A model generated the notes under the pieces. That model saw nothing but the letters and a program-made list of their open reading frames with translations. It ran no database searches and was not told the origin of the DNA. Source: CBDANW01 sp965197825 (GTDB lineage Bacteria > Acidobacteriota > Vicinamibacteria > Marinacidobacterales > DATDRI01). Taken from it: a DNA stretch of 64,000 nt. A program made the position numbers and the translations under genes. Numbering within the stretch: the stretch's first letter is position 1; each line of letters begins with the position of its first letter. Shown one piece after another: positions 9,502-17,581 of the stretch. Where the stretch lies: contig CBDANW010000003.1 in the NCBI GenBank assembly GCA_965197825.1, positions 310,001-374,000 on the forward strand. Direction: 5' to 3'.

Positions 9502-9732
9502 GTTGAACCAGAAGGACGGTGCGGAGGCGTGCAGGTCGAGCCTCGCCGTCTCGTTGTCCGCTTCGTCCAACACACCAACTCATGGTTAGAGATTTCCCCT
9601 CACTGGCCTGGATGTGCTAGTTTCGGCGTCCAGATAGGCAAGAGTCAGGCGTGCCATTGATGATTCGTCCCCGTTTCATCGGGTAGCCGCGACCGACGTT
9701 CCTATCTTTCCGCACGGAGACGAAGAGCCCCT
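9502..9732. other. Spacer upstream of the Na/Pi cotransporter
   Basis: About 230 bp without a coding frame. It is likely to hold the terminator of the acylase gene and the promoter of the cotransporter. I could not identify either with confidence. Confidence 0.4.
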
Positions 9733-10781
9733 ATGAATGTTGGTTTGGTATCAGAAATGGCCTTTCACGTCGTTGGAGGTCTCGGCATTTTTCTGCTCGG
9801 CATGAAATACATGCAGCAAGGTCTTCAAGTTGTTGCCGGCGACAGCATCAGACGCATGATCAGCGCGGTTACCTCCAACCGATTTATGGCAGTGGGTATA
9901 GGGCTATTCATTACCACCCTTATTCAGTCGAGCTCGGTCACTTCGGTGATGGTGATCGGCCTCGTCAACAGTGAGCTAATGACGCTCAACGGAGCCATTG
10001 GGGTCATCATCGGTGCCAATATCGGCACCACGATCACTGGGTGGATACTGGCTTTGAAAATAGGACAATACGGTCTCCCCCTGCTCGGCCTGGCTGCCTT
10101 TGGCTGGTTGTTTATCAAGGCAGAAAAACTACGATACTCAGCCCTGGCGGTGCTTGGGATTGGGATGGTGTTTTTCGGCTTGGAGATCATGAAGGATGGT
10201 TTCGAGCCGGTGAGAGATCTTCCAGAATTTGCAGCGATGTTCCAAATGTTCGAAGCCACCGATTATCTCGGTGTCTTGAAATCCGCTCTGGTAGGTTGTG
10301 TGGGGACCATCATCGTTCAATCTTCGTCAGCTACCCTGGGGATGACGATCGCTCTCGCCAATACCGGCGTGGTCGATTTTCAAACCGCAGGAGCTTTGGT
10401 TTTGGGCACAAATGTTGGGACGACAATTACCGCCTACTTGGCTTCTTTAGGGGCGGACGATGTCAACGCCAAACGGACTGCCTACTTTCACATATCGTTC
10501 AACGTAGCTGGAGTTGCTGTGATCACGGCTCTGTTCCTCCCTGTGTATCTCCCCTTCATAGACCGCGTTGTGATGGGAGGGGTGGATCCAAACATACAGC
10601 TGCCAGGGGGGACCTTTCCCTACATGACGGCCGGGATTGCTGCGGTACATACTGTGTTCAACGTTGTGACGGCACTCTTGTTCATTCCGTTCATCACCGC
10701 CATAGCAAACACCCTGAGAAGACTGGTTAAGGACAAACCCGTGGCGGAAAGGGTTCGTTTGACGCACCTGGATCTCAATTT
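9733..10781 (+). pseudogene. Na/phosphate cotransporter (NptA/PhoU-type), membrane part, cut by an IS256 insertion
   Basis: The two inverted membrane repeats of the Na/Pi-II family are complete. Each has the QSSS signature (TLIQSSSVTSVM and IIVQSSSATLGM) followed by GANIGTTITGW or GTNVGTTITAYL. After the last membrane helix the frame enters the cytoplasmic linker (RVRLTHLDLNLV), where the IS supplies a TAA stop, leaving 353 residues. The missing C-terminal PhoU-like domain is at 12183-12878. The intact protein (about 585 residues) would take up phosphate with sodium. The truncated membrane part could still be made, perhaps without its regulatory domain. Confidence 0.88.
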
Positions 10782-12182
10782 GGTGATGTCTTAAGATTCC
10801 TGTCAAAGAAAAACGATGTATGGTTCCCCAAGCTCAAAACCCGTCCCCGTCATGGGGACAGAAAAGGAGAACCATACATCATGGGAAAGGTACTACCGAG
10901 TCAGCGATTACTCAAGCAGTTCGAGGAACAACTGGTATTTGGGGAGATGAATCTCTCGGAGATCGTCCGGTCGGGAGCTCAGATGATGCTTCAATATGCG
11001 TTGGAGCGCGAGGTGACGGAGGCGTTGGGTCGAAACTACTATGAGAACGCTCCGGCAACGACGAAGGAGAAGGGACGACGCAACGGGTATGAGTCGCATC
11101 GGGTCCTCACGGGCGAGGGAGCGGTAACGGTGCAAGTGCCGCGGGTACGAGAAACAGAGAAGGTGTTTCAGTCAAAGATTCTCGACGCCTACGTGAGCCG
11201 GACCGAGAAACTCGATGAACTGATCGCGCGGATGTACGTCCACGGGATGTCGACGCGTGACATTGAGGCGACGTTCGCGGACGTGCTGAGCGGCACGGGT
11301 GTCTCGAAGTCGGTGGTGAGCCGGGTCACACGGTGTCTGTCGGAGGATTTCGAGGCGTTTCGAAAACGGGATCTCTCGAACGAGAAGCTGTTGTATCTCG
11401 AGCTCGACGGCACGTACCTGCGCTACCACCAAGGAGCGGAGAGGAAAGAGCCCATCCTCGTTGCGACCGGCTATCGCGCTGATGGGACGCGAGTTCTTCT
11501 TCATATCGGTGTCGGCAACCGAGAATCCTACGAGAACTGGAAGGGGTTCTTGCAGGAGATGGTGGCCCGAGGAATGAGGGAGCCGTTGCTCATCGTGACG
11601 GACGGGAATCCTGGAGTGCTCAAAGCGATCGCAGAGGTCTTCCCTCGAAGCCTCAAGCAACGTTGCCAGAAGCACCGCCTCGAGAACATCCTGGGCAAGG
11701 CTCCGAAGGAAGTGCGCGACGAACTCAAGGCGGCCATCCTTGAGTCGTTCCATGCGAACAGCTACGAGCAAGGGCTGAAGAAGGGTCGGGAGGTGATCGC
11801 TCGGTACCGTCAACGATTCCCGAGCGCGATGAAGTGCATGGAAGAGACCCTCGAAGCGTGTCTTCAGGCGCTACGCCTTCCTGCGGCGCATCACAAAAGG
11901 CTTCGCACGTCGAATCTACTTGAGCGCACGTTCGGAGAGCACAAACGTCGCACAAAGGTCATTCCTCACTTCTTCACCGAGGAGGCCGCGATGAAACTCT
12001 CGTTCGCTGTGCTCTTGGCCGTCGCAAACAAATGGCGCGGCGTGAGGATGGATGTCTTCGCCGCTAGGAAAGTCGAGGAGCTTCGCAACGAGCTTCTCCC
12101 GCAAGGCACGTCGGAGGAATCAGCAGCTTAACCGAGCGCGGGGAACCGTACGGAGATTTGACAGGAAAATTAAGACTTGACC
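10782..12182 (+). mobile_element. IS256-family insertion sequence, copy 1 (inside the Na/Pi cotransporter gene)
   Basis: 1401 bp. The left end reads GGTGATGTCTTAAGATTCC and the right end, on the opposite strand, GGTCAAGTCTTAATTTTCC. Both continue into TGTCAAA. It is flanked by a perfect 8-bp target duplication, CTCAATTT, at 10774-10781 and 12183-12190. It is nearly identical to copy 2 at 14549-15948 (one base fewer there, in an A-run near the transposase start, plus a Met/Ile difference), so at least one copy has moved recently. Excision with one duplication copy would restore the cotransporter frame. Confidence 0.93.
10881..12131 (+). CDS. IS256-family transposase (copy 1)
   Basis: 416 residues, starting at ATG 10881 just after AAAGGAGAACCATACATC. 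Mutator-family features: KGRRNGYESHRVLTGEG, VQVPRVRETE, LDELIARMYVHGMSTRDIEA, LYLELDGTYLRY (first Asp), PLLIVTDGNPGVLKAI (second Asp), RCQKHRLENILGK, and LRTSNLLERTFGEHKRRTK with the catalytic Glu. A long palindromic stretch upstream (near 10847-10872, GTCCCCGTCATGGGGAC) overlaps the leader and may limit read-in translation from outside promoters. It differs from copy 2 mainly at one residue (QEMVARG against QEIVARG). Confidence 0.95.
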   Translation: MGKVLPSQRLLKQFEEQLVFGEMNLSEIVRSGAQMMLQYALEREVTEALGRNYYENAPATTKEKGRRNGYESHRVLTGEGAVTVQVPRVRETEKVFQSKILDAYVSRTEKLDELIARMYVHGMSTRDIEATFADVLSGTGVSKSVVSRVTRCLSEDFEAFRKRDLSNEKLLYLELDGTYLRYHQGAERKEPILVATGYRADGTRVLLHIGVGNRESYENWKGFLQEMVARGMREPLLIVTDGNPGVLKAIAEVFPRSLKQRCQKHRLENILGKAPKEVRDELKAAILESFHANSYEQGLKKGREVIARYRQRFPSAMKCMEETLEACLQALRLPAAHHKRLRTSNLLERTFGEHKRRTKVIPHFFTEEAAMKLSFAVLLAVANKWRGVRMDVFAARKVEELRNELLPQGTSEESAA

Positions 12183-12878
12183 CTCAATTTGGTGAACTCG
12201 CCTTTGATCGCGATCGAACAGTCTCGCTTTGAAATCACGCGAACGGATCAACACGTAAGAGCGATGCTGGATGACTTGCGCACAATTATTACCGATAAGA
12301 AGGAGCACCGAGACTTGGTTGATAAGACTTTCGAGCGAGAGAGGATTATCGACAACGTTCAAATCGAAGTGACGCGGTTTCTGACCGACCTACTTTCTGT
12401 TGACCTGAGTCATCACGTCGCTGAGGAGGCGAGATCCCAGCTGCGACTAGCAGACGAGTTCGAATCGGTTAGCGATTACGTAGCCAACGTCTTGAAGCTC
12501 TATCTGCGATTACAAGAAGCTAACGTGGCTCTATCGCCGGCACAACAAAAAGAGTTGCTGGAGTTACACGACGTGATCGCCGCCTATTACGATAAGGTGA
12601 ATAAAGGCTTCGCAGTTGACGCCCACGATGAGTACTTGGCAAGAATACGTCGGGATAGCCGTGAGATCACCGATAAGATCAGGGCGTTGAGAGACCGCCA
12701 CTGGAACCGGTTATCGGAGGAGACTGTTGATCCGTTGATCAGTACTTCCTACATGGACATTGCTAATGCCTATCGAAGAATGAAGGATCACCTGTTGAAC
12801 GTCGGGGAGGCGATAGTGGGCGGCAAAAATGTCGGCAGACAAAGAATCGAGTCTCCTGAGGAAGTGGCCTCTGACTGA
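12183..12878 (+). pseudogene. Na/phosphate cotransporter, C-terminal PhoU-like domain (separated by IS256)
   Basis: Continues the cotransporter frame exactly: the duplicated CTCAATTT leads into GGTGAACTCGCC, giving LNLVNSPLIAIEQSRFEITR. The rest is an all-helical PhoU-like domain with the repeated features of such domains (VDKTFERERIIDNVQIEVTR, RLADEFESVSDYVANVLKLY, and a second similar half). PhoU-type domains bind metal clusters and regulate phosphate transport. An ATG-like start at 12177 is supplied by the IS end, so a free domain of about 233 residues could be translated, but I see no ribosome site. Confidence 0.85.
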
Positions 12879-13145
12879 GACCGGACGGAGAGGCGAGCAG
12901 GGCCCGCGAAAGAACGTCACTGAGGCGCGGCAGCACGGAGAAGCGGGCCTCGCCGACGCTTCGGCTGGCTCCGCCTCATCGCATTCCCCCGGCCGGCGGT
13001 TTCGAGTACAATCGATAGCACTGGGCGGCGCTTCGTCCAACCTGCAAGCGCTGTCAGGTAGCGATTCCAATGAAGCCGTTCTCAATGCACGCGAAGGGTG
13101 CGCCTCCTCCGCGCCGGGGCAGATGACCGTCAAGCGGTGCGCTAG
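12879..13145. other. Intergenic, nothing recognised
   Basis: GC-rich spacer after the cotransporter remnant. Open frames on both strands are arginine- and serine-rich shadows with no motif. No RNA gene was seen. Confidence 0.45.
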
Positions 13146-13376
13146 TACGCGGCGCTACGCGTTTTCGAGGCCGCGGCCGTAGTCCTTCCTAGAAAGGGGG
13201 CCCTCGTTGTCGGCGCCTGGCTCGGCTCCACTGCCTGTGCGCTCAAAGTGGGACGCTCCGTTGTCCTTTCGAATTTCAGCCACGTCGGCTTGTGCAGTGA
13301 GGACGAGACGCAGAGTCGGGTCCGCGAGCTCTACCGGAACATGGGTATGTATTTGGGAATTATATATAACACTTGA
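13146..13376 (+). pseudogene. Fragment of a lipid A-type (LpxL/HtrB) acyltransferase
   Basis: Reads YAALRVFEAAAVVLPRK, then GALVVGAWLG, SVVLSNFSHVGLCSEDE and RVRELYRNMGMYLGII before a stop. This is the N-terminal signature of lysophospholipid/lauroyl acyltransferases (LPRR-x-A-x-x-LG-x-WLG, NL-x-x-A, YRNMG). The catalytic HX4D block, which would follow, is missing. Immediately upstream in frame is a TAG (13143), and there is no credible start. The fragment ends 10 bp before the target duplication of the next insertion sequence, so a deletion next to that element probably removed the rest. Identification is from motif pattern only. Confidence 0.42.
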
Positions 13377-14548
13377 CTTGATCCGAGGGGATGTCCCGCC
13401 GGATGTTGAATTTGGTGTAGCGGCGGCTCCTTGGCCGGCCTAAGAATAGGTCTGCCAATAAACCGTCTCCAGAGGGGGACAAGGAGCCACCAATGCCTAG
13501 GAAATCGAAGAAGCCAGTAAGAAAGCAAACGCACTCGCCTACGGGCAAGGTAGTTGGCCAAGTCGGTCAGATACTGCTACCGATGATAGCTGGGATCGCG
13601 GCCACGAAGGCGGATCTGACGGAATGGGTGTACGAGCAAGGACTGACAGCTCTGCACCTACTGCTCAGAGAGGACGCCGAGGAGATCGCGGGGCTCAAGG
13701 GCAAGCACGAGAAGGAGCGAACTCATAACCACTGTGGGAGCACGAACGGAGAGCTGAGCTTCGGTGGTCGTCGCATCCAAGTGTCGCGACCTCGAGTTCG
13801 CTCGAAGTCGGGCGAGGAGGCGTCGCTTCCACACTTCGAAGCCTTCCGCGAAGAAGACCCGCTTCCAGAGCGAGTGTTGAATCAGATCTTGGTGGGGGTA
13901 TCGACCCGAAATTACGAATCGAGTCTGGACAAACCCACGGCCAAGTTGAAGTCTCGTGGCACGAGTAAGAGTGCCGCCAGCCGTCACCTCGTGAGCCAGA
14001 CGACTAAGAAGCTCGAGGAATACCTGTCTCGGCGGCTAGAGGAGTTCGAGCTTGCGGCACTGATGCTGGATGGCCTTGAGGTGGCCGGACAGACCGTCGT
14101 CGTAACTCTCGGTATCACAATAGATGGAACGAAGGTGCCCCTGGGTATATGGCTGGGCTCGACGGAGAACTCTCGGGTGTGCACCGCGATGTTGCAGGAC
14201 CTTCTCGAGCGAGGCTTGCGCGTCGATGAGTCGATTCTCTGCGTAGTGGACGGAGGCAAAGGCATCCGCAAGGCACTCGTCGACGTTTTGGGGGACCTCG
14301 CGGTCATCCAAAGGTGCCAGATCCATAAACTCCGGAATCTTCGCTCGTACCTTCCCAAGTCTCGTCACGCCTACGTGCTCCAGACGATGAAGGAAGCCTA
14401 CAAGTGCAAGAGTGCCGACAAGGCGCGCAAGCGACTTCAGGCATTGGTGTCGTGGCTCGAGCGAAACGGCTACGACGAAGCTGCCGGAAGCCTTCGTGAA
14501 GGGATGGAAGAGACACTCACGGTCGTGAAGCTCGCGCTGCCCGCCTTA

Positions 14549-15948
14549 GGTCAAGTCTTAATTTTCCTGTCAAATCTCCGTACGGTTCCCCGCGCTCGGT
14601 TAAGCTGCTGATTCCTCCGACGTGCCTTGCGGGAGAAGCTCGTTGCGAAGCTCCTCGACTTTCCTAGCGGCGAAGACATCCATCCTCACGCCGCGCCATT
14701 TGTTTGCGACGGCCAAGAGCACAGCGAACGAGAGTTTCATCGCGGCCTCCTCGGTGAAGAAGTGAGGAATGACCTTTGTGCGACGTTTGTGCTCTCCGAA
14801 CGTGCGCTCAAGTAGATTCGACGTGCGAAGCCTTTTGTGATGCGCCGCAGGAAGGCGTAGCGCCTGAAGACACGCTTCGAGGGTCTCTTCCATGCACTTC
14901 ATCGCGCTCGGGAATCGTTGACGGTACCGAGCGATCACCTCCCGACCCTTCTTCAGCCCTTGCTCGTAGCTGTTCGCATGGAACGACTCAAGGATGGCCG
15001 CCTTGAGTTCGTCGCGCACTTCCTTCGGAGCCTTGCCCAGGATGTTCTCGAGGCGGTGCTTCTGGCAACGTTGCTTGAGGCTTCGAGGGAAGACCTCTGC
15101 GATCGCTTTGAGCACTCCAGGATTCCCGTCCGTCACGATGAGCAACGGCTCCCTCATTCCTCGGGCCACTATCTCCTGCAAGAACCCCTTCCAGTTCTCG
15201 TAGGATTCTCGGTTGCCGACACCGATATGAAGAAGAACTCGCGTCCCATCAGCGCGATAGCCGGTCGCAACGAGGATGGGCTCTTTTCTCTCCGCTCCTT
15301 GGTGGTAGCGCAGGTACGTGCCGTCGAGCTCGAGATACAACAGCTTCTCGTTCGAGAGATCCCGTTTTCGAAACGCCTCGAAATCCTCCGACAGACACCG
15401 TGTGACCCGGCTCACCACCGACTTCGAGACACCCGTGCCGCTCAGCACGTCCGCGAACGTCGCCTCAATGTCACGCGTCGACATCCCGTGGACGTACATC
15501 CGCGCGATCAGTTCATCGAGTTTCTCGGTCCGGCTCACGTAGGCGTCGAGAATCTTTGACTGAAACACCTTCTCTGTTTCTCGTACCCGCGGCACTTGCA
15601 CCGTCACCGCTCCCTCGCCCGTGAGGACCCGATGCGACTCATACCCGTTGCGTCGTCCCTTCTCCTTCGTCGTTGCCGGAGCGTTCTCATAGTAGTTTCG
15701 ACCCAACGCCTCCGTCACCTCGCGCTCCAACGCATATTGAAGCATCATCTGAGCTCCCGACCGGACGATCTCCGAGAGATTCATCTCCCCAAATACCAGT
15801 TGTTCCTCGAACTGCTTGAGCAATCGCTGACTCGGTAGTACCTTTCCCATGATGTATGGTTCTCCTTTTCTGTCCCCATGACGGGGACGGGTTTGAGCTT
15901 GGGGAACCATACATCGTTTTTCTTTGACAGGGATCTTAAGACATCACC
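14549..15948 (-). mobile_element. IS256-family insertion sequence, copy 2 (inside element A)
   Basis: 1400 bp, opposite orientation to copy 1, with the same terminal sequences (GGTCAAGTCTTAATTTTCC at the left; GGTGATGTCTTAAGATCCC at the right on the reverse strand). It is flanked by CCCGCCTTA at 14540-14548 and 15949-15957, a 9-bp match (8 bp is the usual duplication, and one extra C is probably chance). The uninterrupted target sequence is present at 56641-56655, which confirms the insertion point. Confidence 0.93.
14600..15850 (-). CDS. IS256-family transposase (copy 2)
   Basis: 416 residues, essentially identical to the transposase at 10881-12131, with the same DDE motifs and an Ile for Met change near the middle (QEIVARG). 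ATG 15850 follows AAAGGAGAACCATACATC. A longer frame from 15910 exists only because one A is missing from the leader A-run compared with copy 1; the family start is MGKVLPSQRLLKQF. Confidence 0.95.
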   Translation of the reverse strand: MGKVLPSQRLLKQFEEQLVFGEMNLSEIVRSGAQMMLQYALEREVTEALGRNYYENAPATTKEKGRRNGYESHRVLTGEGAVTVQVPRVRETEKVFQSKILDAYVSRTEKLDELIARMYVHGMSTRDIEATFADVLSGTGVSKSVVSRVTRCLSEDFEAFRKRDLSNEKLLYLELDGTYLRYHQGAERKEPILVATGYRADGTRVLLHIGVGNRESYENWKGFLQEIVARGMREPLLIVTDGNPGVLKAIAEVFPRSLKQRCQKHRLENILGKAPKEVRDELKAAILESFHANSYEQGLKKGREVIARYRQRFPSAMKCMEETLEACLQALRLPAAHHKRLRTSNLLERTFGEHKRRTKVIPHFFTEEAAMKLSFAVLLAVANKWRGVRMDVFAARKVEELRNELLPQGTSEESAA

Positions 15949-16373
15949 CCCGCCTTACTTCGCCAGTCTCTTGCCACGACGAACGCCATTGAGAATCTCA
16001 ACGGAACCATTCGCAGAGTATCGAGAAACGTCAAGCGTTGGTAGAGTCCTTCCATGGTTCGCCGATGGACCGCTCTTGGCGTCGTCACCGCGCAGAAAAA
16101 GTTCCGGCGTATCAAAGGCTATCGCCATATGGGCGCTCTCGTTCACGCGCTTAGAAGCAAACAGAAATCTCTTGACAGCGATGAGTTTGCTGCCTAAGAG
16201 TATTCACAGGTGCCGCCGCTACCCGACCAAATTCAACAGCGGCCGGGACATCCCCCTGATCCGACCCACCGTACTATAACCCCACCTGCCGAAATAACCG
16301 CGGCTAGGTTTGGTTCGGGAAGTTCGAATAGAGAAAGGAAGGAGCCTTCAATAGTCGGAAAAGAATATCTCTT

Positions 16374-16547
16374 ATGAGCGACAAACCAGTACAACCTCCT
16401 CGTCCAAAGCCGCCGCGTCCGATAGAAAGAAGGGAAAGGGAATCAGAACGGAGAGAACGAATCCCCCAAAACGAGAAACCTCCGTCTCGCCCAAAGCCAG
16501 AAAAAGTAGGGAAAGTCATACAAGAAAGGCCAAATAAGCCAGAGTGA
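16374..16547 (+). CDS. Possible small Pro/Arg/Glu-rich protein
   Basis: 57 codons from ATG 16374: a very hydrophilic, proline- and charge-rich sequence (PPRPKPPRPIERR, then PSRPKPEKVGKVIQER). It overlaps tail-to-tail by about 30 bp with the membrane protein on the other strand. There is no strong ribosome site in front (only AAAAG), so translation is uncertain. Composition is AT-rich like the rest of the 16.3-17.5 kb islet. No family recognised. Confidence 0.3.
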   Translation: MSDKPVQPPRPKPPRPIERRERESERRERIPQNEKPPSRPKPEKVGKVIQERPNKPE

Positions 16548-17025
16548 AAAGATTTAAAGCGACGGCAATAACTACAGAGCGGTAACACCACTTAACGGAA
16601 GCATACTTTCGATGTGTGATCTGTCGGTTATGTTCTATCTGCTCCTTTAGTCCTTCAGCTCTCTGTAGTAGGAACGTCTCGAACGCCTTTTCGTCTGGGG
16701 ACGATTCTCCAACACACTTGAAATGTCGCCTGAGATCCTCGTGAAAGACGCCCCACTGCTCAGTGTTTTCTACCTTGTGAGTGCGAGGCCAAATCGTTAC
16801 CAATGCGAACATTGCGGCCGTGAAAAGGATGACAGCGCATATCATTTGAAGGAACGTCAACACTGGATCCATTTCGTTCTTTAGAAGGTTTGTGGTTTGC
16901 GATGCCAGGAATACAATCAAGACTAGGCCAATGCTAGCTTTAACATCTAGTGTGTCCGATAGGCCGAAGAACATTCGGTCTTTCTGTTCGAGGCTTTCGA
17001 CATCGTTCTGCATAAGAGAGCTCAT
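16516..17025 (-). CDS. Pycsar-effector-like (PycTM/DUF5706-type) membrane protein
   Basis: 169 residues; ATG 17025 has AAGGAG at ideal spacing. The layout is amphipathic N-terminus, helix (DTLDVKASIGLVLIVFLASQ), second helix (FLQMICAVILFTAAMFALV) ending in IWPRTH, a soluble middle (WGVFHEDLRRHFK), a long charged helix (LLQRAEGLKEQIEHNRQ), and a C-terminal helix (SVVIAVALNLFTLAYLAFLV). The D-x-K-A start of the first helix, the PRT after the second and the G/F-x-x-D/E-L loop match what I recall of PycTM effectors, which damage the inner membrane when a cyclic UMP/CMP signal binds. No cyclase gene is next to it. Low GC and flanking insertion sequences point to transfer. The family call is an inference from pattern. 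Confidence 0.45.
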   Translation of the reverse strand: MSSLMQNDVESLEQKDRMFFGLSDTLDVKASIGLVLIVFLASQTTNLLKNEMDPVLTFLQMICAVILFTAAMFALVTIWPRTHKVENTEQWGVFHEDLRRHFKCVGESSPDEKAFETFLLQRAEGLKEQIEHNRQITHRKYASVKWCYRSVVIAVALNLFTLAYLAFLV

Positions 17026-17155
17026 CTGGTTTTCTCCTTGCGGAGAAGGATTCTAGCGGACGAGAGCCCTGTAGGGCAAACGCTTCCCGTCCATGCCTCG
17101 ACGGGCTGAAAGTCTGGGGGGAAATTAAGTGACATAATTACCCCGAAAACAGCAA

Positions 17156-17219
17156 CGCCCCGGGGAATTACCCCCGGGGCGCCAACAAACTTTTTCTGGC
17201 CGCCCACCACGGCGGCCAG
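17156..17219. terminator. Two adjacent strong hairpins
   Basis: Hairpin 1 (17156-17181) has arms CGCCCCGGGG/CCCCGGGGCG around a 6-nt loop. Hairpin 2 (17196-17219) has arms CTGGCCGCC/GGCGGCCAG around a 6-nt loop. A T-rich tract (CTTTTT) lies between them and reads AAAAAG on the other strand. They sit between the divergent membrane-protein gene and the tiny ORF at 17236. They could be a terminator or a structured 5' leader; which one cannot be told without transcript data. Confidence 0.5.
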
Positions 17220-17235
17220 AGGAGCTTTCTCTACT

Positions 17236-17385
17236 ATGGAAGACTATACTTTCTTTTCTGTCTTACTGTCAATCTTTGTGTCACTCTCCCACTTGCTCCG
17301 TTCTCTTTGGAAGGGGCCCGGCCGGTGGCTGTGGTGGAAAGCAATGGATCTAATTCACCCACTGCCGCCACCGCGTGTACTTTAA
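17236..17385 (+). CDS. Tiny membrane protein (49 aa), translationally coupled to the next ORF
   Basis: ATG 17236 is preceded by AGAGGAG at about 10 bp. The product has one hydrophobic helix (YTFFSVLLSIFVSLSHLL) followed by a basic, Trp-rich stretch (RSLWKGPGRWLWWKAM) and a Pro-rich end. Its TAA stop overlaps the TAAGGAGG ribosome site of the following ORF, a typical coupling arrangement. The single membrane helix plus basic tail resembles phage holin-like or toxin-like peptides in general shape only. No family recognised. Confidence 0.42.
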   Translation: MEDYTFFSVLLSIFVSLSHLLRSLWKGPGRWLWWKAMDLIHPLPPPRVL

Positions 17386-17398
17386 GGAGGAGAGCACG

Positions 17399-17581
17399 AT
17401 GAGCAAGCGACCAGGTTACGGAAACGCAAAGCCCGACATCTTGACGACGGCGCTTCGGCGCGCGTTTGAGGATTACTATGGCCCCAACGGGGAGCGGCTA
17501 CCGCGACCCGCTGCTGAGTTCGTTGTCAGCGATGAGGTTGCGGTAGAGCAACCGACGTCCGACAAGACCCGCGACGATTGA
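17399..17581 (+). CDS. Small hypothetical protein, probably 3'-truncated by the IS1595-type sequence
   Basis: ATG 17399 has a near-perfect AAGGAGGAG site and is coupled to the tiny membrane ORF upstream. The product starts MSKRPGYGNAKPDILTTALR and is acidic toward the end. Its last third (from about 17498) runs antisense through the 3' end of the chimeric transposase gene, so the natural C-terminus was probably lost when the mobile DNA arrived. No family recognised. Confidence 0.4.
   Translation: MSKRPGYGNAKPDILTTALRRAFEDYYGPNGERLPRPAAEFVVSDEVAVEQPTSDKTRDD

Larger units (their letters stand above)
13493..16197 (+). pseudogene. Transposase of element A (mutator type), interrupted by IS256 copy 2 and carrying an in-frame TAG
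   Basis: The 5' part runs from ATG 13493 to 14548 and the 3' part from 15958. Joined, they give one frame of 431 codons (ending TAA 16195-16197) broken only by TAG at 16042-16044, codon 381. Features: RTHNHCGSTNGELSFGGRR, VSRPRVRSKSGE, LAALMLDGLEVAGQTVVV (Asp), ILCVVDGGKGIRKAL (Asp), RCQIHKLRNLRSYLP, and LATTNAIENLNGTIRRVSR (Glu). After the TAG the family's usual tail follows (MVRRWTALGVVTAQKKFRR, GYRHMGALVHALR). The TAG separates KRW from SPSMVRRW. The second copy at 56.7 kb has the same TAG. The catalytic Glu lies before the stop. Confidence 0.85.
13387..16256 (+). mobile_element. Second IS256-type element ('element A'), itself interrupted by IS256 copy 2
   Basis: Its ends are long inverted repeats. 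Both begin GGGGATGTCCCG and share TGTTGAATTTGGT and GTAGCGGCGGC at matching distances. It is flanked by a perfect 8-bp target duplication, TGATCCGA, at 13379-13386 and 16257-16264. Without the 1400-bp insertion and its duplication it would be about 1.46 kb. A 5'-truncated second copy lies at 56020-56950. The order of events is clear: element A inserted first, then IS256 copy 2 landed in it. Confidence 0.88.

Noticed and set aside
7009..9573. 854-codon open frame antisense to the penicillin acylase
   Set aside because: GC-rich third-position shadow: low-complexity composition, no domain motif and no ribosome site. The + strand acylase has all family motifs.
16516..17497. Complete Pycsar system
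   Set aside because: Only an effector-like protein is present; no pyrimidine cyclase domain is encoded on either strand nearby.
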